Shown here: piece by piece, positions 35,618 through 45,266 of the stretch
Position numbering within the stretch: the stretch's first letter is position 1
How the letters are laid out: every line of letters begins with the position of its first letter
Assembly (NCBI GenBank): GCA_963703075.1
Contig: OY969786.1
Coordinates: 3,286,001 to 3,350,000 of the forward strand
Length of the DNA: 64,000 bases
Reading direction: 5' to 3'
Origin: Korobacter sp963703075
GTDB taxonomy: Bacteria; Acidobacteriota; Terriglobia; Terriglobales; Acidobacteriaceae
Notes under the pieces: model-generated
The model's input: only the letters and a program-made list of their open reading frames with translations
The model's database searches: none
What the model was told of the DNA's origin: nothing
Translations under genes and position numbers: made by a program

Positions 35618-36058
35618 TTACGCAGCATGTCCGGAAGTATGTAGAGTTTCCAGGATCGCGTCCGCCAGAGGCAAGACACCCTCCCCTTTTCGTACCACCC
35701 GCGATATCGAGGCCAACGCCTCACCCGGCAAGATCGTGCCGGAGAACAGGATCATCGGAATTCCCGATTTACATTGCCGCAATTGCTGCGCCAAAGTGAG
35801 GCCGTCCATTTGCGGCATCTGGTAATCCAGCACGACTAGGTCAATCGGCTCGGAAGCAACCAGTCGCATCGCGGTCATGCAATCGGAGGTGCAGATCGCG
35901 CGCAGGCCGCAAGCGGTCAGCACGTCATCCAGAAGTTCAAGAATGCTGGGATCGTCGTCCACACAAAGAATGAGAGGGGAATCACTGAGAGCGGGATAAG
36001 CGAATGGAAGTTCAGTCTCGCTCTTATGGGGAACAGGTATGAAACCACTTCGTGCCAT
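35618..36058 (-). CDS. Single-domain response regulator
   Basis: A 146-residue protein made up of one receiver domain after a short N-terminal extension. Phosphorylation elements are present: acidic CVDDD, VVLDYQMPQMDG with the phosphoacceptor Asp, SGT, and RKG with Lys. No output domain, so it likely passes a signal by contact, like CheY. It follows the histidine kinase gene on the same strand after about 100 bp and is its probable partner. Start taken at MARSGFIP; a longer frame from GTG at 36112 exists. Confidence 0.85.
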   Translation of the reverse strand: MARSGFIPVPHKSETELPFAYPALSDSPLILCVDDDPSILELLDDVLTACGLRAICTSDCMTAMRLVASEPIDLVVLDYQMPQMDGLTLAQQLRQCKSGIPMILFSGTILPGEALASISRVVRKGEGVLPLADAILETLHTSGHAA

Positions 36059-36161
36059 CGAACGGTTACCTCTTCCTTGATTGGACGAGGAAGAACTTGA
36101 GACGATGCGCACAGGATGTCAAGATTTTGTAAGAATGTGAAACAGAGATCCTGGTTCTCGG

Positions 36162-37607
36162 TTATGGAAGTGTGAAGGAGAAAGTTGCGCCAACGCCTAC
36201 TGCGCCTTCTCCCCAGATATTTCCGCCGTGCTTGTGGATGATGCGTTGCACCGTCGCCAACCCCACCCCCGTGCCGGGAAATTCCGAGATCGGGTGGAGG
36301 CGTTGGAACGGTTGAAATAATCTCTGCGCGCTCCGTGGATCGAAACCAGCGCCATTGTCTTTCACGTAATACACCGTCCCACCCTCCGAATCCCGAATCC
36401 CGAATTCAATGCGGCTGGGCGATTTATTGGAAGAATATTTCCACGCATTGCCGACCAGGTTATCCATGGCTACCCGCAGCAGGTGTTCATCACCTTGAAC
36501 GAAAACTCCATTCGCAATTACGATTTCTACCACGCGTTGCGGCTCGCGCTGCCGCAGCTCCTCGGCGATGTGTTTGACCATCGCAGACAAGTCGACTTGC
36601 TCGCGGTGCATCTCCGTCTTATTCACCCGCGCCAGGTTCAGCATGTCTTCAATGAGCTGCTCCATCCGTTTGGAAGCGTCTCGGATTCGTTCCAGGCAGT
36701 CTTTCAGCCCGGGGCCGAGTTCCGCGCCGTATTGTTGCGTGATGATGAAGCTCATGCCGTTCACGATCTCCAACGGGCCCCGCAAATCATGGGAAACCGA
36801 ATAGGAGAAGGATTCCAGGTCCCGGTTTGCGGCCACTAGCTGCTTGGTGCGGTCTTGGACTCGTTGCTCCAGGTCCGTACGAGCGACCCGCAACGCCGCA
36901 TCGCGGTCCTGAATTTGCGAAAGCATCTCGTTGAATGCAGAAATTAACGTCGCCAATTCATCGTGTGCCGTCGTTGGTTTCGCCCGCAGCGAATAGTTCT
37001 TCTCGCGTGAAACGGTCCGCGCCGTGTCCGCGAGCGCGCTGATCGGGTCCGCCACCGAACGCCGGAATACTGTCGAGAGCAGCAACGACATGATCATGCA
37101 AGCCAGCAGCACGGCCCCGAGAATGCGCAGGAAATGATTGCGGCGTTCGGTAATTGAAGCCAAGTCGGAACGGATGTAAATCGCTCCCAGTCTTCGCCCG
37201 TTGAAGTCGATGTTGCGCATCACCGTCAGGTGATTCCCGATGAAGATCTGTGTTTCCCGTTTGTCAGGCTGCAGGCGCGGCAATACGTTCACTCGTACAT
37301 CCGGGCTGCGCCAATACTCCGCGAACAGCCGGCCGTCCGGCAACAGCAAACCGGCGCCTTCGATGTTCTTCGACGCTGCAAGCGCTGAGAGGGTCGTGTG
37401 CGCCGATTGAGGATCGTTGAAATCGAGTGCCGAGACGCTGTTGGCAGCAATGATCTCCGCCTGGGTAGAGAGCCGCTGAACCAGTTCGTCGCGCGCATTT
37501 GCCTGGTCGTAGGCGAGGAACGCGCTCGACGCAACGATCAAGGCGACACCCGTCACCACGATGTTCATCCACGTCAGCTTCGTCGAGATTGAAAGTCGGT
37601 TCAGCAT
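36162..37607 (-). CDS. Membrane sensor histidine kinase (CHASE8-HAMP-HisKA)
   Basis: A 481-residue kinase. Two membrane helices (about 10-30 and 157-178) flank a periplasmic CHASE8-like domain (LVQRLSTQAEIIAANSVSALDFNDPQSA). HAMP at about 180-232, a coiled coil, then HisKA with the phosphorylated His in FSYSVSHDLRGPL. The HATPase part has N box DNLVGNAWKYS and G boxes VKDNGAGFD and GTGVGLATV. It is encoded four bases after yfiR on the same strand. The arrangement suggests YfiR modulates this kinase instead of the usual diguanylate cyclase. Confidence 0.92.
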   Translation of the reverse strand: MLNRLSISTKLTWMNIVVTGVALIVASSAFLAYDQANARDELVQRLSTQAEIIAANSVSALDFNDPQSAHTTLSALAASKNIEGAGLLLPDGRLFAEYWRSPDVRVNVLPRLQPDKRETQIFIGNHLTVMRNIDFNGRRLGAIYIRSDLASITERRNHFLRILGAVLLACMIMSLLLSTVFRRSVADPISALADTARTVSREKNYSLRAKPTTAHDELATLISAFNEMLSQIQDRDAALRVARTDLEQRVQDRTKQLVAANRDLESFSYSVSHDLRGPLEIVNGMSFIITQQYGAELGPGLKDCLERIRDASKRMEQLIEDMLNLARVNKTEMHREQVDLSAMVKHIAEELRQREPQRVVEIVIANGVFVQGDEHLLRVAMDNLVGNAWKYSSNKSPSRIEFGIRDSEGGTVYYVKDNGAGFDPRSAQRLFQPFQRLHPISEFPGTGVGLATVQRIIHKHGGNIWGEGAVGVGATFSFTLP

Positions 37608-37611
37608 CGTC

Positions 37612-38232
37612 TCAATCCCGTCCCTCTCCGCGCTTCACCGCAGACGCCACTTTGAGGAGCTGTGAACTCAAACCGAGTCCGGCCTTCTCCGCACTGGTCA
37701 AGTTGACGTCAAACCGAACCCGTCCATTCTCGAGGACAAACTCGATCATTCCTCCGCGGTCCGTAAAGTGAGGGATATCGCTGACCGTGAGCACCGGCAT
37801 GCGGCCCAGGACCTGGATGATCGACTTCAGACGGGGTTCTTCAGAAGAGCTGATAAAAACGATGCGGCATTGCGATGCGTCCTGCGGGTTGGAGATCCGC
37901 ATGGTCACAATTGGATTCTCTTTGATGGCGCCACCGCTCAACGTGGAATCGAGAGTCTGCCCGAAGGGATCGCGGCCGAGTACGCAAACCGGAAATGAAC
38001 TTTTCGCAGGCGCGTTGGGCCACTGCACAAAAGCGCCGAACTTATAGAGGTAGACTGCCTTGACTTGCAAATCTGTCGGCCCGGCGACCGGTTGGGCATG
38101 CGTACCGGGAGTGAACATCGGAAAAAGCGCAAAACCTATCGCGAGCACGGCAAGCCGCAGCCCACGAAGAAACGGCGTCCTCTTGCGTGCGCTGTCGCTT
38201 GCTTTCGTTAATCGCGTTAGCTCTACGAACAC
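37612..38232 (-). CDS. YfiR-family periplasmic protein
   Basis: A 206-residue DUF4154/YfiR protein. The N-terminal signal or anchor is GLRLAVLAIGFALFPMF, and the mature part starts with the family pattern LQVKAVYLYKFGAFVQWP, then FPVCVLGRDPFG and RIVFISSSEEPRLKSIIQVL, ending ISDIPHFTDRGGMIEFVLENGRVRFDVN. In Pseudomonas, YfiR represses the diguanylate cyclase YfiN from the periplasm. Here it is between a TonB receptor and a histidine kinase. The GTG at 38232 is chosen, 14 bp after the receptor stop; a longer frame overlaps the receptor gene. Confidence 0.85.
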   Translation of the reverse strand: MFVELTRLTKASDSARKRTPFLRGLRLAVLAIGFALFPMFTPGTHAQPVAGPTDLQVKAVYLYKFGAFVQWPNAPAKSSFPVCVLGRDPFGQTLDSTLSGGAIKENPIVTMRISNPQDASQCRIVFISSSEEPRLKSIIQVLGRMPVLTVSDIPHFTDRGGMIEFVLENGRVRFDVNLTSAEKAGLGLSSQLLKVASAVKRGEGRD

Positions 38233-38246
38233 GAAGCTTCTCGCCT

Positions 38247-40325
38247 CTAGCGCTGACTGGTCCACGTAAGCTTGACGTAGGCACTGCGCCGGATGCCCAC
38301 GAACGCTACACTTCCGTCGGCGGACGGATCCGATCCAAATTCCACGTGACTTGGCTGCAGCAGGTTGCGTCCCACGAACGACACCTCGAATGCCCGGCTG
38401 ACTTGCCATCCAAGCCGGGCATCCGCCGTGCAATAGGCGTGCACGTATTGTCCCGATCCGTCCGTCTGTCCCGGCAATGAGCTCACCGACCGGACATCCA
38501 CATCGAACTGCAAGACTTTGGTTAAATCCAGGGAAGACTGCGCGTACATCTGGTGATGCGGGCTCGATCCCATAATGCCCGCGGCACTGCCGATATCCGC
38601 CGAACTCGGGCCCTTTTCCAGGTTCATCTGCAGAAAGGAATACGATCCTCGCAGCCGCCAGTGATCGGTCGGCCTCCACTCCGGCGCCACTTCCACGCCC
38701 TTGGTCTGTCCCATTAGCCCGTTGCCAAATTCCGCCGGAAGCAGGAAGTGCGCCGGGGCCGGATCGTCCTCCAGGTAGGGAGAGCCCGTGATGTCTTCGC
38801 TGAATAGATCGTGGTAGTGGTTATAGAACGAAGCGATGTCGACGTACGCTTTTTTTGTAACCAGTTTACGGAAGCCCAGCTCGTACCCATTCATCTGCTC
38901 CGGCCGGAAGTTCCGGTTTGCATTGAACCGCGCAAAGTAAGGAATCCCTCCCGGGCCCATGCCCTCGTAGCCTGACAGGAAAAAGTCTCTCTCTGCGTCC
39001 GCAGGCGTCCGTACCGCATGGGTGGCGGCGGCCCATACTGTCGTCGTTGAGGTCGGCGTCCAAAGCAGGCGCGCACTTGGTTCGGGCGCGAAGGCGGTGA
39101 AATTCGTATTCAACAACTTCGTACCAACCGTCAACGAAAGCTTGTTCTTGATAAGCGACAGTTCGTCTTGAACAAACCCGGTCAGCAGTCGGTCCGTTCT
39201 TTGCGACGGTTCGAAGGTAAGCCCTGAGACGACTTGCAGATCATCGCCGTGACTGAAGCGCGCGCCCAGTCCCCAGGTAATGTTGTTGCGCGTAAATAAC
39301 CGCCAGTGCTGGGTGAAGTCGGCATCGTACGTGTCGCGAAGCTCGCCGAAGTTCGGTTCGTGCCGGTTGGTCCGGTCGTAATAAACCTGCAATTCGAGCC
39401 CGCGTCCTTCGCCCTGGTCGTGCTTCCATCGCGCCATGATATTCCCGCCGGAAAGCAGCGCGTTCTGATCGAGTACGCTCGAATAAGGGGCCGTGTAGCT
39501 GGTCGCCACCACGCTCTCGCCGGCTTCCTCGTCGTAAATATCCCCCTGCAGGGTGAAGTTGTTTTTCGAATCACGATTCCAATCCGCGCGGAAGCCCCCT
39601 TGCACCGATCGCCAATCGTCGAAATTCCGATCGTCCTCGTGATATTCCGGCCCACGGGTGAAGGCTTTGCCGTAGAAGCGATACTGTAGCCGGTCGCCAC
39701 GGGAGCCGCCGTAACGCGCATTCAGGAAGCCCTGGTCCTCATTGCCTCCACCCGCAGAAACCAAGGTTCCCTGCGTCTCTTTCGCGGGCTTGGTGATGAT
39801 GTTGATCACGCCATCGACGGCGTTCGGCCCCCAGATCGTTCCACCCGGTCCACGGATCACCTCGATGCGATCGATATCCTCGAGCATCGTGTCCTGGACC
39901 TCCCAGTAGGTTCCTGCCAGCAGGGTGGTGTAAACCGTGCGGCCATCGATCAGCACGAGCACGGAGCGCGAGAGCCGGCTGCCGAATCCACGAATGCCGA
40001 TCGACCACTTATTGCTGTCGATGCGCGCTACTTCCACTCCGGGCGCGAGGCGCAGGGCTTCCGGAATCGAGGTCACGCCCGACCTGCGGATATCTTCTGA
40101 AGTAATAACGTAGATCGCGGCCGGCGTCTGGAATGCCTTTTCCGGCTCTTTCGTCGGCGTGGTGACCTCGATCTGCGAGAGCTGCTCGAGGCTCATCTCC
40201 TTCAGGTTCGTTTGTTGGGTCGAGTCAGGTTGGGCATCGGCACTATGCGCACAGGGAACCAGGCCAAGCGCCACCAGCAGCACGCACACGCATAGGCACA
40301 CGCGTCCGCCCAACGCGCGCAGCAA
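38247..40325 (-). CDS. TonB-dependent receptor of a YfiR/kinase cassette
   Basis: A 692-residue outer-membrane receptor. A signal peptide (LCVCVLLVALGLVPCAHSA) is followed by a plug: LSQIEVTTPTKEPEKAFQTPAAIYVITSEDIRRSG, then RGFGSRLSRSVLVLIDGR and ERIEVIRGPGG-type TIWGPNAVDGVINIITKPA. The rest is barrel. Its last strand ends LTWTSQR, without a terminal aromatic, which is unusual. The substrate is unknown; the linked YfiR and kinase genes suggest that the receptor acts in signalling as well as import. TTG start, with GAGGG eight bases upstream, is the best supported. Confidence 0.9.
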   Translation of the reverse strand: MLRALGGRVCLCVCVLLVALGLVPCAHSADAQPDSTQQTNLKEMSLEQLSQIEVTTPTKEPEKAFQTPAAIYVITSEDIRRSGVTSIPEALRLAPGVEVARIDSNKWSIGIRGFGSRLSRSVLVLIDGRTVYTTLLAGTYWEVQDTMLEDIDRIEVIRGPGGTIWGPNAVDGVINIITKPAKETQGTLVSAGGGNEDQGFLNARYGGSRGDRLQYRFYGKAFTRGPEYHEDDRNFDDWRSVQGGFRADWNRDSKNNFTLQGDIYDEEAGESVVATSYTAPYSSVLDQNALLSGGNIMARWKHDQGEGRGLELQVYYDRTNRHEPNFGELRDTYDADFTQHWRLFTRNNITWGLGARFSHGDDLQVVSGLTFEPSQRTDRLLTGFVQDELSLIKNKLSLTVGTKLLNTNFTAFAPEPSARLLWTPTSTTTVWAAATHAVRTPADAERDFFLSGYEGMGPGGIPYFARFNANRNFRPEQMNGYELGFRKLVTKKAYVDIASFYNHYHDLFSEDITGSPYLEDDPAPAHFLLPAEFGNGLMGQTKGVEVAPEWRPTDHWRLRGSYSFLQMNLEKGPSSADIGSAAGIMGSSPHHQMYAQSSLDLTKVLQFDVDVRSVSSLPGQTDGSGQYVHAYCTADARLGWQVSRAFEVSFVGRNLLQPSHVEFGSDPSADGSVAFVGIRRSAYVKLTWTSQR

Positions 40326-40532
40326 TCCTTGTACCCTCGCCGGAACCCGTGCTTTCAGAGTTCACCCCGAAGCGTTCAACTATTATGTCGTTATGCTGAG
40401 TGCGTAAAACATCAGGCCGCCACTCACAAGAAATCTGAAAAGACCTCGAGCTGGGCACACCTTTGCGTCGAGATGAGATGCAAGGACTCTTGAAGAGAGT
40501 TGCTCTGCGCCAGAGTCTCTCGCGCGCGCTGT

Positions 40533-40925
40533 TTACAAGGATGGTGCTGCTCTTATTTCGCCGGTCTCGCAGAATTCCCGCAGCCGGTTCACCAGCTCCT
40601 GCGGCTCTCCCTTACGGATGAAGGCGATGGCGTGGGCTTTCATATCGGCTGGCATTCCGTAGACTTCGGAGAGCACCACGATCGGGACGCCCGGAAAAGC
40701 AGCCTCTACTGATTCCACAATATCGATGGCGGTCAATGAGCTGCTGTAGCGATAGTCCATCATCACAAGGCTGACAGGCTCGCCCGCTGGCAAGTCGACC
40801 GACGAACTCTTCACTTGGACCGTCACCGGCCTGCAGCCCGCCTGTGCCACGATCCAGGAATAAATCTTCAAATGCGACGGGTCGTCGTCGAGGATCAGGA
40901 CAGTCGGGTTGCTAGGGGCCGTCAT
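40533..40925 (-). CDS. Single-domain receiver protein
   Basis: A 130-residue receiver-like protein: LILDDDPSHLKIY with the acidic pocket, VMMDYRYSSS with the phosphoacceptor Asp, VVLSE and FIRKGEP with the Lys. The usual Pro after the Asp loop is replaced, so it is somewhat divergent. It lies about 200 bp upstream of the TonB receptor/YfiR/kinase group on the same strand and could be part of that pathway. Confidence 0.82.
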   Translation of the reverse strand: MTAPSNPTVLILDDDPSHLKIYSWIVAQAGCRPVTVQVKSSSVDLPAGEPVSLVMMDYRYSSSLTAIDIVESVEAAFPGVPIVVLSEVYGMPADMKAHAIAFIRKGEPQELVNRLREFCETGEIRAAPSL

Positions 40926-41150
40926 CCAGAATTACCTCAGCAAATACGCCGCGATTGTACCCCAATCACCCGAAGCTGCCCTCGCTTCTCAAGGTTTCCT
41001 CAACCGGCGAGTGCGCAACCGTAAGCCGCAGCAACAGCCTTGGATTGTCGCAAGTATCGAGGCAAACCCTCCGACATGTGTCGGAATCCTACGCCCGGTG
41101 GATGCAGCGTCGCAGTCCAGAGATGTAGCTGCCTCCACCGAAGAGGGACG

Positions 41151-41849
41151 ATGACCAAGAAGACCCCTGAGCCCCAGTCGCCCGTATCCGGACCTCAATC
41201 CCCAGATCAGCCGGACAATGCAGAGAAGCAGGAGCAGAGCGGCGTTAGCCGGCGTTCGTTCCTCACCCGTCTCGGCGCAACCGGCATCGTCGCTTCGGCC
41301 GCCCCCTTGTTTCGCACCCTGGCGGCCGCACAAGTGGAAACTTCGCCTGCGCCTCCGGGTTCCGTCAACAACGTTGCCGCCGTACCCATCGAGCTCAGGA
41401 TCAATGGGCAGTCCCATCGCCTCAAGCTCGAGCCTCGCGTCACCTTGCTGGACGCGCTCCGCGAAAACCTGAATATGTTCGGGACCAAGAAAGGCTGCGA
41501 CCACGGTCAGTGCGGAGCATGCACTCTGCATGTCAACGGCCGCCGTGTGAACTCCTGCCTGACGTTCGCCATCATGCACCAGGGCGACGAGATCACCACC
41601 ATTGAAGGCCTCTCGAAAAATGGCGAATTGCACCCGGTACAAGCTGCTTTTCTCGAGCACGACGGCTTTCAATGCGGCTACTGTACTGCCGGGCAGATGA
41701 TGTCGGCCGCGGCTCTGCTCAAGGAGCCATGCGGCGATGACGACAATTCCGTGCGCGAATGTATGAGTGGCAACATCTGCCGCTGCGGCGCCTACCCCAA
41801 CATCGTTGCGGCCGTGCAGGAAGCACGCAAACGTACCAGGACAGCGTGA
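41151..41849 (+). CDS. paoA: Aldehyde oxidoreductase 2Fe-2S subunit, Tat-exported
   Basis: A 232-residue iron-sulfur subunit of the xanthine-oxidase family. A twin-arginine signal (SRRSFLTRLGATGIVASAA) means the assembled complex is exported folded to the periplasm. A plant-type 2Fe-2S site (CDHGQCGACTLHVNG...C) and a second cluster (CGYCTAGQM, then CMSGNICRCGAY) are complete. The start at 41151 follows AGAGGG; the frame upstream is non-coding. First gene of a three-gene operon like E. coli paoABC (yagTSR), which oxidises aromatic aldehydes. Confidence 0.93.
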   Translation: MTKKTPEPQSPVSGPQSPDQPDNAEKQEQSGVSRRSFLTRLGATGIVASAAPLFRTLAAAQVETSPAPPGSVNNVAAVPIELRINGQSHRLKLEPRVTLLDALRENLNMFGTKKGCDHGQCGACTLHVNGRRVNSCLTFAIMHQGDEITTIEGLSKNGELHPVQAAFLEHDGFQCGYCTAGQMMSAAALLKEPCGDDDNSVRECMSGNICRCGAYPNIVAAVQEARKRTRTA

Positions 41850-41858
41850 GGTCGAAGC

Positions 41859-42842
41859 ATGCAAGCATTTCAATACAAAAAAGCCCCGGACGTGCGTAGC
41901 GCAATGGCCGAAAGCACCGCGCCGCATGCGAGCTTTGTCGCGGGTGGAACCACTCTCATCGATCTCATGAAGCTCAATGTCATGCGGCCGTCGATGCTGG
42001 TCGACATCAACCTGCTGCCGCTCGACAAAGTAGAAAAGCTTCCGGCCGGTGGCCTGCGGGTTGGAGCGATGGTGCGTAACAGCGACCTCGCGCACAACGA
42101 CCTCGTACAGCAGCAATATCCGGTGCTCTCACAGGCGCTGCTTTCGGGCGCGTCGCCGCAGCTTCGCAACATGGCCACCACCGGTGGCAACCTGCTGCAG
42201 CGCACCCGTTGTGCCTACTTCCGCGACACTGCATACGCCTGCAACAAACGTGCGCCTGGCACCGGCTGCTCCGCCCTCGACGGTTTCAATCGCATGCACG
42301 CTGTGCTTGGCGTCAGCGAACACTGCATCGCTACCCATCCTTCCGACATGGCGGTGGCGATGATGGCGCTCGAGGCCGTCGTGCATATCCAGGGCGCAAA
42401 AGGCGAACGCACTGTTCCTCTCAATGAGTTTTATTACGTACCCGGATCTACGCCCGACCGCGAGAACGTGCTCGCTCACGGCGAACTCATCACCCATGTC
42501 ACTCTTCCGCCACTCGCGTCCGGCACGCGCTCCCACTACCTCAAGCGCCGCGATCGCGCGTCGTACGAGTTCGCGCTGGCCTCTGCGGCGGTGGTCATGC
42601 AACTCCAGGGCAACAGTATCCAGCGCGTGCGGATCGCCTTGGGTGGAGTTGGCACCAAGCCGTGGCGCTCGAAAGAAGCAGAACAGGCGCTCGAAGGCAA
42701 GGAAGCCAGTGAAGAGAATTTCCGCGCCGCTGCCGAAGCCGCGCTGCACGATGCGAAGCCGCATCGTGATAACGGATTCAAGATCGAGCTGGCAAAACGT
42801 ACCCTGACCCGCACTCTCAAGGTCGTTTCGCAATCCGCATAA
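41859..42842 (+). CDS. paoB: Aldehyde oxidoreductase FAD subunit with 4Fe-4S insert
   Basis: A 327-residue FAD-binding subunit. FVAGGTTLIDLMK is the FAD pyrophosphate loop and LRNMATTGGNLLQRTRC is the typical N-terminal part. Four cysteines (RTRCAYFR, YACNKR, TGCSAL and EHCIA) match the extra 4Fe-4S cluster known from PaoB of E. coli, absent in most xanthine dehydrogenases. It starts nine bases after paoA and 27 bp before paoC. It passes electrons between FAD and the iron-sulfur subunit; the external acceptor is unknown. Confidence 0.93.
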   Translation: MQAFQYKKAPDVRSAMAESTAPHASFVAGGTTLIDLMKLNVMRPSMLVDINLLPLDKVEKLPAGGLRVGAMVRNSDLAHNDLVQQQYPVLSQALLSGASPQLRNMATTGGNLLQRTRCAYFRDTAYACNKRAPGTGCSALDGFNRMHAVLGVSEHCIATHPSDMAVAMMALEAVVHIQGAKGERTVPLNEFYYVPGSTPDRENVLAHGELITHVTLPPLASGTRSHYLKRRDRASYEFALASAAVVMQLQGNSIQRVRIALGGVGTKPWRSKEAEQALEGKEASEENFRAAAEAALHDAKPHRDNGFKIELAKRTLTRTLKVVSQSA

Positions 42843-42869
42843 CTGGAACGCAATTTACGGGAGAAGACG

Positions 42870-45116
42870 ATGAGCAGTTCACCGATCGGCCAGCCTATCA
42901 CCCGAGTCGATGGCAAGTTAAAAGTTACGGGCCGCGCGCCCTACGCCGTCGAGCATGCAATTCCGAATTTGACACATGGCGTGGCCGTCGCCAGTACCAT
43001 CGGTAACGGACGCATCAAGGAGCTCTCCACCGCCGAAGCAGAAAAGATGCCGGGCGTACTCGCCATCCTCCATCACGGCAATATCCAGAACCTTTATCGT
43101 CCCGCGGGCACGCTGGAAGAAATGAGCCGTCCCGGAGAGAGCCGCCCTCCATTCGAGGACGACATCATCTATTACTACGGCCAATACGTTGCCCTGGTTA
43201 TTGCTGAGACCTTCGAACAGGCGCAGGATGCGGCCGCGCATGTCCGCGTCGAGTATGAAGCGCATCCTTCCGCAGTTCACCTGGATCAAGGGATAAAAAT
43301 TCCTGCGATCACCAAATATGCATCCGGCGACCCGGACTATGAATCCGCCAACGCGAAATATTTGCGCGGCAATCCCGACGAAGCATTCGCACAAGCCGAG
43401 GTCAAACTCGACGCAACCTACACTACACCTGTCGAGACCCACAACCCCATGGAGATGCATGGCACCATCGCCCTATGGGAGGGAGAAAAGCTAACTCTGT
43501 ACGAATCCTCGCAGGGTGTGGTGAACCACCACAACGTTGCTTCGCAGGTATTGGGCATACCCCTGGAATCCATCACCGTCATCTCTCCTTTTATAGGTTC
43601 CGGGTTCGGATGCAAACTTTTCCCATGGCCGCACTCATGGATGGCCGCTGCCGCTGCCTACAAAGTGAAACGCCCGGTGAAGGTCGCGGTCCCGCGGATC
43701 CTGATGTTCACCGCCGTCGGGCATCGTCCTTTGATTGAGCAACGCATTCGCGCCGGCGCCACTGCCGACGGCAAATTGGTCGCCTTCATCAATGATGTCC
43801 GCCAGAGCACCTCCCGCGTCGACGAATTCCTGGAAGACTGCGTCGATCCCACCAGCATGATGTACGCCTGCCCCAACGTCGCCGGGGTGCAGTTCGAAAT
43901 CAAGCTGAACACCGGCACACCCACACCCATGCGCGGCCCGGGACGAACGCCCGCGCTCTTCGCGATTGAATCGGCGATGGACGAATTGGCCGAGAAGCTC
44001 AACCTCGATCCTCTCGAAATACGCCTTCGTAACTATGCAGAGCAGGATCCGTCCTCCAATCAGCCATGGTCCAGCAAGCATTTGCGCGAAGCCTACCAAA
44101 CCGGTGCTGAGCGTTTCGGCTGGAGCAAACGCAACCCCAAGGTCGGCTCGATGCGCAATGGCGACGAGATTCTCGGATGGGGAATGGCGACCTGCACCTG
44201 GCCTGCGCACCAACGCGGCGCCGAAGTTCGCGTGCGCCTCTCCGCAGATGGCACCGCCCGCGCCTCCTGCGCCACGCAAGACATCGGAACAGGAACTTAC
44301 ACCGTGTTCGCGGCGATCGTTTCCGATAAAACCGGCATCCCGCTCGACAAAATTCAGGTCGTCCTCGGCGACAGCTCGCTTCCTCCCGGACCTACCTCGG
44401 GTGGATCCTCCGCTACCGAGAGCGTAATCCCCGCGATAACCCAGGCGACAGAGAAGGCAGTCCAGTCCGTATTGAAGGCCGCTTCCAAAACGCCCGACTC
44501 ACCTTTTGAAAAAACTGACTTCAAAACTCTGCAGATGTCGAAAGGCCGCATCCACGCAAAGGACAAGCCCCCGGGGAGCGGAGTGCCCTTCGAGGAAATC
44601 CTCCGCAAGGCCAAGCTGGCTGGCCTGGAGGGAAACGCCAAATCCGACTCAACTCCCGAACAGAAGAACCATTCGACGCACTCTTTCGGCGCACATTTCT
44701 GTGAGGTCTCGTACGATCCGGAAATCGTGCGCCTGCGTGTGACCCGCTGGGTTTCTGTCATTGACGGAGGCCGCATGATCAACCAGAAAGCGTCTCGCAA
44801 CCAGATCCAGGGCGCGGTCGTTATGGGCATCGGCATGGGCTTGTTCGAAGAAACCGTTTACGACGAGCGCACCGGGCACCCCATCAACAACAATTTTGCC
44901 GACTACCTCGTCGCTGTGAATGCCGACGTGCCCGATATCGATTGCATCTTTCTCGATTTTCCCGACAAGATCATGAACGAATACGGCGCTCGCGGAATTG
45001 GCGAGATCGGCCTTACCGGTTGTGCTTCGGCCCTGGCCTCTGCCACGTATCACGCCACAGGCATCAGGGTCCGTGAGTTGCCGATTCGCATCGAGAAGCT
45101 GCTCGCGCGCACCTGA
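42870..45116 (+). CDS. paoC: Aldehyde oxidoreductase molybdenum-cofactor subunit
   Basis: A 748-residue molybdopterin subunit. Conserved cofactor-binding elements are GSGFGCKLFPWPH, RGPGRTPALFAIE and GGSSATES, and the catalytic Glu is in GARGIGEIGLTG near the C-terminus. The order PaoA-PaoB-PaoC and the presence of the Tat signal only on PaoA match the E. coli periplasmic enzyme. No dedicated maturation gene (PaoD/XdhC) follows directly; the next gene is a diguanylate cyclase 150 bp away. Substrates are probably aldehydes. Confidence 0.94.
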   Translation: MSSSPIGQPITRVDGKLKVTGRAPYAVEHAIPNLTHGVAVASTIGNGRIKELSTAEAEKMPGVLAILHHGNIQNLYRPAGTLEEMSRPGESRPPFEDDIIYYYGQYVALVIAETFEQAQDAAAHVRVEYEAHPSAVHLDQGIKIPAITKYASGDPDYESANAKYLRGNPDEAFAQAEVKLDATYTTPVETHNPMEMHGTIALWEGEKLTLYESSQGVVNHHNVASQVLGIPLESITVISPFIGSGFGCKLFPWPHSWMAAAAAYKVKRPVKVAVPRILMFTAVGHRPLIEQRIRAGATADGKLVAFINDVRQSTSRVDEFLEDCVDPTSMMYACPNVAGVQFEIKLNTGTPTPMRGPGRTPALFAIESAMDELAEKLNLDPLEIRLRNYAEQDPSSNQPWSSKHLREAYQTGAERFGWSKRNPKVGSMRNGDEILGWGMATCTWPAHQRGAEVRVRLSADGTARASCATQDIGTGTYTVFAAIVSDKTGIPLDKIQVVLGDSSLPPGPTSGGSSATESVIPAITQATEKAVQSVLKAASKTPDSPFEKTDFKTLQMSKGRIHAKDKPPGSGVPFEEILRKAKLAGLEGNAKSDSTPEQKNHSTHSFGAHFCEVSYDPEIVRLRVTRWVSVIDGGRMINQKASRNQIQGAVVMGIGMGLFEETVYDERTGHPINNNFADYLVAVNADVPDIDCIFLDFPDKIMNEYGARGIGEIGLTGCASALASATYHATGIRVRELPIRIEKLLART

Positions 45117-45266
45117 GGACGTCCACCGACCCATTCCGAATCGCCAGCATTGAGTGCGACCGATGGCCCACATTGGCAATAGGTCGCTGCACCACGGTTC
45201 GCACCAGCCGTTTCTTTTCTCTGCTAAACTCAGCCCTGCCCCGGACTAAACGGCAGGACCATTGGC

